The notes under the pieces were generated by a model, which worked only from the letters and a program-made list of their open reading frames with translations, was not told the origin of the DNA and did not search any database. A program made the position numbers and the translations under genes. From assembly GCA_002633005.1 (NCBI GenBank), contig NMRA01000047.1, forward strand, positions 769,326 to 833,325: a stretch of 64,000 nt of DNA, in the 5' to 3' direction. This document shows positions 48,001-60,000 of the stretch, piece after piece. Source of the DNA: Phoronis australis (Eukaryota > Phoronida > Phoronidae). Every line of letters starts with the position of its first letter. The first letter of the stretch is position 1.

Positions 48001-51000
48001 ATTTGATTTGTAAATTGCGAATTTGGTTAGTTGATAACCATGGCTTGTTGTTGCACTTTGCTGCAGAATATCAGGATTGGTCTATGCACCGTGTGTAGTT
48101 GCACTGTGAGTATTTGCACTATGGGTTGTTGCATTGTTCAGTATCTAGTCTATTCAAGTCACTGATTCTTTCATTTTGTTGCATTCAAATTTCATTTAAT
48201 TGACCCCAGAATTTACAAGGTCTTATTTCTTGAATCTCACATTTGCCACACATTTTGCAGAACTCTATGGAAGAAGTCATTGCTGCCACAGCTTACCTGA
48301 ACCTGTTTGTCCGACAGATTACCGAGCCCTCTCTACTGAGAGCATTTCTCAAATTCATCCTTACTGGGCAACATGATGAAATCAACATATTGGATTCGCT
48401 GATCACAAGAATTAATAGCAACTCGAGGGTACTGATCAGAATATTCTTTCTGTTTTTTTTTATTTGAAAAAAAGTAGTCTTACTAATTAACTAATTCAAG
48501 TCTTAGGTTTATGCAGATAAGAAAACTTTCCTGTTTTCTTTCATATTACTTTATCATGCCAATCTTACAAATTGACTTGTTCAAATGAACTCATATTACA
48601 AAGAGACTCCTTGTAGGTTTTAAAAACGATGTGTTCCACGCTTAATCACAGTGCAGAACGGGATTTTTTTGCATGCCTCGTTATATTTATGTCTCAAATG
48701 CATTGCTTTTAAACCTAAAAAGAAGCCATTTTTAAATGGTGACTACATCAGGGCTTGGAATTTTCCGCGGAAACGCGGATTTCCGCTTTTTTCAAATGTG
48801 CTTTCCGCTTTTTTTATAATATTTCCGCGTAAAAAAAATCGGATTTGATATAAAATTTCTGCGGCAAATTCCTTTCTTACCGCGGCGTTGCAGACGACGT
48901 TCACCTCGAAAAGCGGAAGTTGCTCTTTATGTTTCGGAGGAACATAAATTGTCAACATTGCCGGGGCATCTGGGACAGCGTGGTGGGATTTTCAATGGCG
49001 TCTCGTGTTATTGTTAAGCGNNNNNNNNNNNNNNNNNNNNNNNNNNNNNNNNNNNNNNNNNNNNNNNNNNNNNNNNNNNNNNNNNNNNNNNNNNNNNNNN
49101 NNNNNNNNNNNNNNNNNNNNNNNNNNNNNNNNNNNNNNNNNNNNNNNNNNNNNNNNNNNNNNNNNNNNNNNNNNNNNNNNNNNNNNNNNNNNNNNNNNNN
49201 NNNNNNNNNNNNNNNNNNNNNNNNNNNNNNNNNNNNNNNNNNTTTTTTTTTTTTTTTTTTAGTCCTCCCGATTTTTGTCGGGAAAGGTTCACATTGACCA
49301 TTTCAAGGCTGGTTATCGGGCATGATTTGGGCCGTAAAAGTTTCAAAAGTTTCCGCGTTTTTTGTCATTGGTCATTCCAAGCCCTGCTACATGAATAAGG
49401 TCCATGAAATTCACATTCTTTTGCACACTGCCCAAATACTTCCTTCTCTATGCTGTCAAAGTAATCTTGCTTTTGAACCTTGTAATAGCATTCCCAACTG
49501 AATGAAGGAAGTAGATAAATAGACATTCCTGTCAACAGGCAGTTGGGCAAGTGTTGCTTGGTCAGATAAAACTCACTGTGATTTTCTCACACTTTGTTCC
49601 TGTTTACGCTTATAGTGTTACCAGTGTGTTGACGACTCAATCACTTTTGCTTCTTAAAGGGATGTTTTCCTCAAGAAAAGTGATTTTTTGAGATCGGCCC
49701 TAGTGCGGAGTCGACCCTAGAACCTCCTGCAGTTCCACTTTAAAGCTGTGCTAGCAGACTTATAGCTCACTTGATAAGTGGCAGTGTATTTTAAGTGTAT
49801 TCATGTGGTAAAGTCACTGGCCTTGATTATTATCAAACGTCTGGGAGACAACATTGAGAATTGGGGATTTGGGATAAAATCACAAAAACAACAGTTCTGG
49901 CCAACATTAGTATGTTTAAGGCTTCTAAAAGTCTGTTCTAATTATTAGTATTCCCGTAAAACAGGTAATATCTTTTTAGCGTTTTGTTGCAGCTCTGCAT
50001 GGTGTCGCTGTCATTGTTTCACACACTCGTTGACATGAACTGTGAAGATGTGATGTACCAGATTGTGTTCAAGTAGGTGCACTCAGAGTGAGGTTGTTGA
50101 TTTTGCGCCATGTTGATAGAAATGTGCTTAGTAAGTTTATACACGGTATAAAAATGATGACTTTAGCAAAGCGACTAAAAACCTGTGTCCCGTTAAAGAA
50201 ACTAGCATTTTTTTAGCCCACTTATGGAGCTAAAATTGCTAGTTCTCTCAACTCAGAAGAGGTTTATGGGATTGGAGAGAACTGACCGTTTGTTATTGCT
50301 TGAAACCATTAAAGATCCACAACATGACACACTGTGACAAACCAACATGAAGGAGCCTGTTCTGGGTTGCATGACACAGTCCCAAATAGGTGCTCAACTA
50401 AGTTTCCTAAATCTACTGCGTGAAAACAATAATTGTTCTTTCCTTTGCTGTTTTAGTTTCATTACTAAGTCAATTTTTTGGGTTTGATACAAATTGATAG
50501 TGAATTCAACTTCAAATTCTCAATATTATCGAAAATGTATAGGGATCTTTTCATGCAACACTCCTAACTTAAGGACTAAGTCCCTATTTATTTTCATGGA
50601 ATTAAGGGCTCACTTTTTAGTTATATTATTAAAAAATGTCTTTAGTCAAAGAGGAGATCATAATAAGGATGAAATGATAGAAAAAGATTACATCTGAGAG
50701 TAAACAAAGACGTAAATAGGCAAAAGATTTAGGGAACTTAGTTGAGTCCCTAATTGGGACTGTTTCATGCAACCGGGCACACAGGTCTCAACCGGGCACA
50801 AGTCTCAACCGGGCACAGGTCTCAACCGGGCACGCAGGTCTCAACCGGGCACGCAGGTCTCAACCGGGCACGCAGGTCTCAACCGGGCACGCAGGTCTCA
50901 ACCGGACACACAGGTCTCAGCCGAGCACACAGGTCTCAACCAGGCACAGTTCTCAACCGGGCACAGGTCTCAACCAGCAACAGAGTGTCAGTTCCTTCCT

Positions 51001-54000
51001 AGCCCAGAAATCTAATTTGAGTGAGGAACAGCACCTGAAATACATGGTGGCCCAAGGCCAGTGGATTTACGACAAGGCCAGTAACTTCCAAAAGTTACTG
51101 GCCTTGCGGGCCAATGACTTTTAGATATAGGCTCATGTGAATGTGTCCTCATATTGTATTAATTCAAAAAAAGGTTTATTGACTAATAACTTGGTTTGTC
51201 TCTCACCTGTTGAACGCCAACGAGTTTGCTTTTGAACCGGTAATGGTCTGATGTGGCGAGCCCGAATTTAGAGAACCAGTTTTCTCCACTAAATAACGGG
51301 CATCAAACTGGTTCTCAAAATACGGGCATGTTATATCAGACTTTTGCCTTTGAACCTTGTGGGAAATAAATTCTCACCTAGAGATAATAGCAAAACAAAT
51401 CTCAAGCACAGTGCGCATCTAGTGTAAATTGAAAAGATTGAGAAAAACATAGCTAATTAGGATGGTAAATGCTGGGCCAGTAACTCTTCAAACTAGCTGG
51501 TCTGGCAGGCCAGCACATTTATTTATTGAAGTTAGAACACTGCTGAGGAACAGTTGAAATCAGTTGCATTTAGCCAAGTACCTACAAAACTATAGAAACT
51601 AACTCTATGAAAGTACATATTTTCTGAAAGTACATATTTTCTGAAAAGTACATATTTTCTGAAAGTACATATTTTCTGAATGTACATATTTTCTGAAAGT
51701 AAATATTTTCTGAAAGTACGTATTTTCTGAAAGTATGTATTTTCTGAAAGTACATATTTTCTGAAGGTACATACTTTCTGAATGTACAAAACCCGTAGAA
51801 TTTAATTTTTGACTTTATATTAATTAATCTGCCAGTACTTTGGGTCACATAGCCATGTCTTTGTGGACAGAATTTGTAAAAAAAGGAACAATCATAGCTA
51901 AACAACGGTACCAATAAGACTAATTTTCATATTTCATGTAAGTGGTCGTGATAATATTCCAAAAACGTTGTTACAGTCTATTATTTTTGTTTTTGTTGTA
52001 ATGCAACTTTGGATTTTTTCCATGAAGACCATAAAAATTAGTCCCTCGCACAAAAATGGAGCATTTTAAAAGCAACTCCAACAGAATTTTGGAGAACAGT
52101 ACATAAATCCGGGTACCAGGCCTTTATCCAGGATTTCGAAAATAGGGTGTCCAAAATGGGATTCCCAATATTCCAGGGCGTCCATGGTTCCAATGCGTAA
52201 CCCCCACCCCCAGCAATCCCCCCAAACACACAGATTTTTTACCAAGGTATTTACAATGCTATCAACCAAGTGTGAGCATAGCAACATTGTATATACTTTG
52301 TATATACATTGTATATTTCTTCCTGCTTTGAAAAAAGAGCCACCACTGTGAGTCTCTATAGGCTTCCTAGTAATCATTACAATGTGTGTGTGTCCAAACT
52401 TGAAAGGTTCCTATTGATAGTGGGCCTCCAAATGATACATTGGGCGTCCTTGCCAGGGCATCCATATTAGTGCTAGGGCGTCCATTTGGACATACACTGC
52501 ATAAAGGCCTGCTGGGTACGTGAACGTCTTACATGAATCCGATCATCCATTTCTCATATACAACATTCCGAAATTACCGTTACTTTGAACATAGGGTCCT
52601 ACATAACCTTAAAGCAACGTATTTCATTCTGTAGGTACCTAATTCCTTGTACTCATGTAATGGTAAGCCAGAGGCGGTCCGTGAAGGACATTGACCTCTA
52701 TGGTAAAACGGCCGAAAAGTTTCTCTCGCTGTGCCCTGCTTGCTGTTACACGGAGGGAGTGGAACCCCCTCATCATGAGACGGGCAGTGTCCAAGATGTC
52801 AATAAATTACGACCGAGGTGAGTGTCATGCGCAATGGTTGGCCTACTGTTGGCGTGCTTTGCTTCGCATTGTCCACTGCTGTCATTGCTCACAGACATAA
52901 AACTTCTAGGATTAGACAGCACAAAATGTTTGAACTGGATAATGTGGTAGACAGTTTTCCTGCCCCAGGAACCATGTGGCTTGTGTCGGAGGGAGAAAGA
53001 CTGTCTACCCTGGATAATGTTGTCTTGTTGATGGAATTTGATTAAGCCACAGGTTTGATCAATCCAGTTAGGATTCTATTCGTCTGCATGTTTTTCCTGT
53101 CGCATGACATCAGCAAAGTTTCAAAGTTTCCATCCCACATTCTTAAACTTTCTGATGTTGAGAGATTGGTTATTGGTGATAAATAGAGTAAGACGTTAAT
53201 TACTGCTTCATTTTAACAAACAGGTTCAGGGTATTGTTAACATTCGATGGAAACCTATATGGATATAATTATAAAAGTAATTCCCATCTTTTCAATACGG
53301 CACCAAGTATTTGGGCAGCAACTTTTCTTTAATTAAACTGTGCTCTGTTGATCACGACATACCATTCAAATTAAACACCATCAGTAGTCTCTTCAATTGC
53401 ATAGTCAGCATCTGGTGTCGAGATCTGGCTGCGGCCAATTGGACAGACCATCAATAGCTGACTTTCAAAGTGGCCGCGCCTAATTGAAATTCACAAACCT
53501 GCCAGACAGCAATCACATGTTTGGTTTACAGGTGTTCAGCGCCACCTACAGATCCCATGTAATAAAGATAGAAGGTTTCAACCTCCTGGTATAAACATCG
53601 TTTTTCACCTTTCCTGCTATCATAATGCGGGCAAATTTTCACTGATTTACATTGGGATATACTAATCGCTTATGGGAAAAGGCAAACCTCTTGAAATATC
53701 TATAGATGAAGGACATCATGTCCCATACATTTCCCAATGGGATCGAGAATCCGCAGCTGCATGATCTGTAGCTGCGACCGATAGAGCAATTGAATTTCGA
53801 TCCCTGCCAATGTCAAAAAGCTAAAATAAGTTAGTGAACTTAATCTAATCAAACAATGGGAGGAGTTGACAATGGAATTTATTCATCTGTTTTTAAATTA
53901 ATCAACCAGACTATACATAACTGTGAATTTCTGTTTACCAAAGCTGAGTTGGGATCAAGCATTAGTTGCTTTCTCTCTCTCATTATTCTAGACAGCGCCA

Positions 54001-57000
54001 GTATGAAAAGTCTCCTGATAAAGGTGTTGGGTGGCAATAGAATGTCGCATTCAACAGATCATGTCTTAATTAATTTAGTACATTAAGAGAACATGTTTTG
54101 TAAACCTTGCTTGTGTGCCTAATATGTATGTAACCTTGTTCTGAACTAGAAGGGTGCAACCTACTAGCTATGCAGTGTTTAATTGTTGGTTGTTCAAATA
54201 ACTCCAATCAGAGCACAGTTTTCTGTTTTCATTAATTTATTTTCGTTTTTTGTTTTAGTCCACCAATAGTTTTGGCTGTTTCACCTTCCACTGCTTTTTA
54301 TGTTGCTGTTTTCTGCGTGGCCTGCATCTTAATAGATTTGGCCTTGTGCTGGCCTTTTGTTGGTTCTGTAACAAATTGCTTTGATACATTGTAACCAAAA
54401 TTTTATTTTATGCGTGGTGGTTACTTTGGATTTGATGCAACACAATGAAATTTTCTTATCCTGATAGCAGTTGTTTTTGTTGACGTTTTACTGAATTGTT
54501 GCATTTTGTAATTTCATTGCGTTCTTAATTATATGGCTTTTGTTTTTGGTTAGTGATTCGTTTTAAGTAACCAAAAATGCCAACAATTTATGTAATTGTT
54601 GGGTTCATTCAATATGCACCATTATAATAATTATTTTTTCATTTTATTTAATGCCAATTCCATCACTTGAGATCTTCATGGCGTACACTGAAATTTTATT
54701 TGACTTTTTGAAAATAGAGATCTATAAATTTTCATTTGTGTGCCTCTTGAAATTGTCAAATTTCTAGAGCAACTTCTTTAGGCTGGAAAATGTTTTGCCT
54801 GGACTTTTAAAAGTGTTTATAATCACCCACGGAATATTTCTGAGTGTACTTGTATTGCCCTCTGGTGTCATATTTCTTTCTCTTCTGCCCGTTGTTGTAC
54901 TCTGTGAATATTTCACATTGGGCTTGGTTGCTTGGCTTACTTGCAGTAGAGATAAACACAACTGTCATCTTACAGCACATCAAAAATCGGGAAATTGCAT
55001 TTTTTCTTTTGTGAGACGAGTCATGACCATATTACAAGAAACTCTCCCGGGACTCGTCTAAAATGTTAGTTGCAAGCGAAGTCAGCTGTAGACAAATCAT
55101 TGACGTTTACAGTACAGTTGGCTTGGGACTTGATTGGAATATTGGAAGCGAGCAACTATTATAAACCAAGGTCTTTTAAAGCACTGTGTTTGAATGCCGT
55201 TTGCAACAGACGTTTTGCAGTCGAGCAGCCTTAGAACAGTCCCAACTCACATTTTCTTAGCGCCTTACAGGTCGAACATTACAAAATCGTCATTATTAGA
55301 TTTTGGCTTTGCTTATCCAATCTGAAACGCTTTTTTATATTTCTTCGGAAATTGCAAATAAAACTTTGACCCCCTATTCTTCCTGGTCAAGGATTAGACT
55401 CCCCCTCTCAGAATTTCCATGCAGCCATGCTCAGTCTAGTTGGTGTACAGTGTGTGTGTGTGTGTGTTTCAGTAGCCCTGTGTCACCCACCAGCAGTCCT
55501 GGAAAACGAACCGTTCTCGGTCGATTATTCACTAAACACGATGAATCTCACACACCTAGACGCAGCAGGTAAAAACAATTGGTAGTTCGGTGGTTGCAGC
55601 GTAGTTATGCAGTGTTTATTTTCCTTTGACCTTTTGGCGGGGCGGTTGATCTGAGTTTTATACTTTCAGCTTTTGTGATGGTTTTTATAAACATTTTTGT
55701 TGTTTTTAATATATTCATAAATTCAACCACACTCATTTTCAGTGGCTCTTTGTTCGTGCTTTGCCAGTAACTCAAGACTGCATGTTTTCTAGTGCATGAT
55801 TTTTCATTTCAGTTCCTTGAATTTTGCATGTTTTTAACATTTACTTTTATCTGGTTTTCAAGCACTGCAAGTAATCATGTCTTTTTCTGCCATTATTGAG
55901 TTAATGAATTGTACCAATCATTATCTATATGTTATTTTCTGTACCTTTTTCATTTTCACCAGATTGCAATCTGGTTTTGGTTTGATTACTCGTTTGTCAG
56001 CAAGAATTTCCCTCTGAATGTGTAATTTCATAGTGCATTTTACCTGGAACTTCTGTCAAAAACTAATTTAGCATGATATACTTGAGATGATCCTTGATAA
56101 CTTAAACACCTGTTTTAGTTCGCGGTCACCACAGATGCCCGTTGACGCTAGCCTCTCTCCCCCTCCACCAGGAGGCTACGTGTCGAGCTACAAAGAGTAT
56201 TTGGATGATGCCCGGGTCAAAATACGAGGCTGCGCTAGTCAGTGCGAGTGTTGGTCAGCTCTGTACAATGGAGAGGACAGTGCCAATGAGATGACACAGC
56301 CTCTCAGTCCCAGAGACATTAACAACACTAAAAATGGACCGGTGACAAAGTCATCTGTGACAACAATGGCGGATGTTCACACTAACAACGGAACAATAGA
56401 TATCAGTCGAATCAACTCTACAATGCATGATTCGAGTAAATCATTAAACATATCGCATGAAGACCAGAAAGGGAAATCTATTTTTGTAAGTGACCAAAAA
56501 GGAGATGTCTGTGAAAGTGATTCTAAAGGCTCTGTGAACTCAGTTTCTTCAGAGAGAATTGCAGCAAGATTTGACACACAGGATTTTAATGAGTTTTTGA
56601 ACACTCTGAAGCGCGTCAAAACTCCGGTGGACCTGTGCAAAGACGCGGAGGAAAGTTTTAGCGAAATGGATAAAATTTTAGATGACTTTGAGAGTGTAAG
56701 CTTTGTCACAGCTGTGAATGAGGACCTAGCTAAATTTACGCAAACAAATGGTGCTAAAGGCGAACTGATCAATCCTTCGCCACAATTGATTACCGACGTC
56801 AACACAAATAATTCGAACAACAACAACAACAGCATGGACATAAATGTGCAAAGTAGCAGCACAAATCGGTTCGTAAAAGAATCCAGTCCACTGCCTGAAG
56901 ACCTCGTAAAGTTCGATTCAAGCAAGAGTGCCCACGAGGCATTGAAAACTTTACCTGAACGGGAAGCTTCAGCGGTGCTGATGAATGACAAAGGGGCGGA

Positions 57001-60000
57001 GCCTCAGAAGGTGTTGTCCCTGACTATGACCCCTACTGCTGCTGCTGCTGCTGCTGCTACGTCGACTGTGAGTTCGGCATTCAGTGTGGTTCGTCCATTG
57101 TCTGGTACAGTCAGTTCTTTTGTGCCGACCAAGCACCAGTCTGGTACTCCAAATATAGGTATGTGGACACTTTAGCTTATTGAAGAGGACAGGGAAGTTA
57201 AGCTAGTATTACATTTTATCCCTTTGTTCATAGGGATTGCCTCACCCGTGATGAATTGGTGTATATTTAAAGAGTTCCCGCCATGCATTTTCTTAGTTTT
57301 TGAAGTTTCAGTTAGCTAATATGAAATGAATAGCATAAAATCTAACTAAATATGCACCTTTTATGCCAAATAGTTAAGTATTTTTTAATTTTGAAGAAAA
57401 ATTAGCTATTTCTAAGTTTCGTGCCAAATGATGCAATGGGTGGAAGACAGTTGGCCGCTTGAACGTCAACTGCAATGTCTGAACACAGCAGGTCAGAAGA
57501 CGAGGATGATTTTGAGCGAGAACTGGACAATTATTATGCAGACAGAGAGGAGAATGGATACGGGCATCACACTCGAGTACTTGAAGAATCAGACTATGCA
57601 CTTTAAAGGTGGCGAGTCCTTCATTGTAACGCAGGTTTTGTGTGTGGTTGAAACACGATTCTTTGAAATGTGCCGAACAAAGTGTGGCTCACGATTGAAT
57701 CTCATGTTCCATATTGACATCCCACACTGCGTGCCCCGCACAAACCGATGTCATTTCTGTGCAACTTTCACCTATTTAGGAAATTTGAACACAGAGACGT
57801 TCTCAGTCAAGTTGCTGTTATTACAACCTCCACAAACGCACCTTTTCATGTCTGAAAAAAGACGGCTCTATGCAGACTTCCCTCACAAATCCTCAGTATC
57901 GCGTTGGTAAAAATAACCGCGCAGACGGTCTTTCACCCATTGCGCACAAACGCGATAACAGAAAAATAAATTTTTTAATTTTTGGCTTGCTTCTTAGCAA
58001 CAGGTGTACTAAAGGCTATTGAATCTCTTAAGATGTATTAATAAAATTCCTTTTGAGACACAGGGTCATGGTGGGAACTCTTTAAAATATGCTTTGTAAA
58101 TATGATTACTTGTCTTGTTGATTGTCTCAAGGTTGTGTCACCCGCTTCCAAACAAATTTGGTCACACAATGTCAAAATATTTTACGAATCGCATTCGACT
58201 TTTTACACATGTGAGTGTCATCACACACACACGCATGCACGCACACAATCTGGAAATCAATTTGCCATGTTCATTGACCTAACCTTTGACCTCTGACCCG
58301 CAGGTCCGTTCCTGTCGGTTCTGCTCAACAAGTTGGAGAGCATGGTGCAGAACTCCCTGTATATCAACTTGCTGTTGACCGGCCTGTTGACTCGCCTCGC
58401 CTATTACCCCCAACCATTGCTACGCTCTTTCCTTCTCAACCACACTCTCGTGTTTCAACCCACGGTCAAGTCGCTGATACAGGTATGTATAATAATCAAT
58501 GGCTGACAGGTTAGGTATCGTCTTCTAAGCTACGGTCACCAGAAAGCATTATCACAAATTGCCTGTAATTCAAAAATCATCAGATAGAAATCCTTGTAAT
58601 AAGCATGATCAATCTGGCTGTTAGTGTATATTATGCAAATATTAAGTTATCTAATGTCATGTGGTCCTACATACTACATGTTATTTGAAGTCTCGGGTCA
58701 CGTTATCTGACCTTGCACTTCAAGGACTTATACTCTTGATTTTTCATACTAAGTACTTGTTCTTTCATAGTCAATGTACAGTCTTTGCTTTGTGAGAAAA
58801 TAGCTTCATAGATTCTTAGTTCATTTAAATTTTCCAGGAATTGCTTCATACTTATTTCTTTCGCTTTATGATTCAATTCTGATCGATTGCACAGATTCTT
58901 GGCTCAGTCAAACAGAAGGTAGATGCCCATGCTTTGACCGTGCCTAACTTTGACCAGTTACTGCTGAAGGCACGGCAGTATCTGGTGTGGCGTGAAAATG
59001 CTTACCTGGCTGAACTTGACGGCAGCACATGTAGTCGACCAGAAAGGTCCCCATCTCAGACAAGACCCAAGGCAGCAGTGTTGGAACCAGTGAAGGGTAA
59101 AGTTTAATTGGATGGCGGATCACTGATATTTAGCCTCATTTTCATGATGCGGCCATATGCAATTAATCATGGGATGGACTATAGCCCTACTGATCAAATT
59201 AAATTGCTTACAAAGTATTTTTGTTCTTTAAGAAATGGTTTTTGATTGATAGTTCCTAAGTGTAATGCTGGAGATTTGAAACACGTTAATTTTTTGGGTG
59301 TTGTAATATTTTTAAGTTGCCTAGTAGATTACAAGAGAAAATAAAGCCTGCCTCACATGTTGCCTTCAAGACCATGACAGAAACGATTGCTTTTCCGAGT
59401 GACAACTTACGTGCAAATTAAATCAGTTTTTGGCCACAATAAGATCAAATACCGGACGATTGCCGCACAAATAAAAAAATTCATGTTCAAGTATGGGTGT
59501 GTAATCAGGACCCAACAAAAGGTTAAAATTTGTGCAGACTGTTACTTACACAGACTAATGACTTATGCAGACTGGTGACTTATGCAGACTGGTGACTTAT
59601 GCAGACTGGTGACTTATGCAGACTGGTGACTTATGCAGACTGGTGACTTATGCAGACTGGTGACTTAAGGAGACTGGTGAGTTGTGCAGACTGATGAGCT
59701 ACGCGAGGTAATCTGTGCAGTATTCCTCAACCAGCGCTTGATTCGCGAGCTCAGATTGTGTTTGGCGACCTGGGAAAAGTGTCAAGTGGCCACTGCGAGT
59801 ATCAAAGTCGGACAATAAATCCCCTAAATTTGTTTCAAAGTTTGTGTTGACATCTAAGCTTCAAATTACTGACAGTTTTCCTAGATTCATTGCGTTACAT
59901 TCACAATTGTTCTGTTTATTTCGTGAAATCTGTGCTTTTGCCACCACAGCAGTCAGCACATTTCAAACACGCACTTAAATTACAACAAGTAAAGAGACGG

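Larger units (their letters stand above)
48429..49992. other. FHIP1 intron 4
   Basis: Dominated by a second, gap-containing copy of the 46937 element (48749-49386). The rest is featureless. Confidence 0.7.
50073..52634. other. FHIP1 intron 5, repeat-rich
   Basis: Contains a 19-bp tandem repeat (50770-50985), a strong hairpin (51074-51105), a 17-bp tandem repeat (51606-51788) and a MITE (51940-52612) with a nested hAT-like element (52117-52511). About half of this 2.56-kb intron is repeats. Confidence 0.8.

Noticed and set aside
51606-51788. Regularly spaced short repeats resembling a CRISPR array
   Set aside because: Units are directly adjacent with no spacers, in an animal intron: a minisatellite. 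The same applies to the arrays at 50770, 59534 and 62284.
56377-56991. 204-codon minus-strand ORF
   Set aside because: Antisense shadow of FHIP1 exon 8; the plus frame has homology and correct splicing phases.
57428-57910. 160-codon plus-strand ORF as an independent gene
   Set aside because: No recognisable domain and lies inside FHIP1 intron 8; only 57492-57608 has splice-like edges, reported separately.
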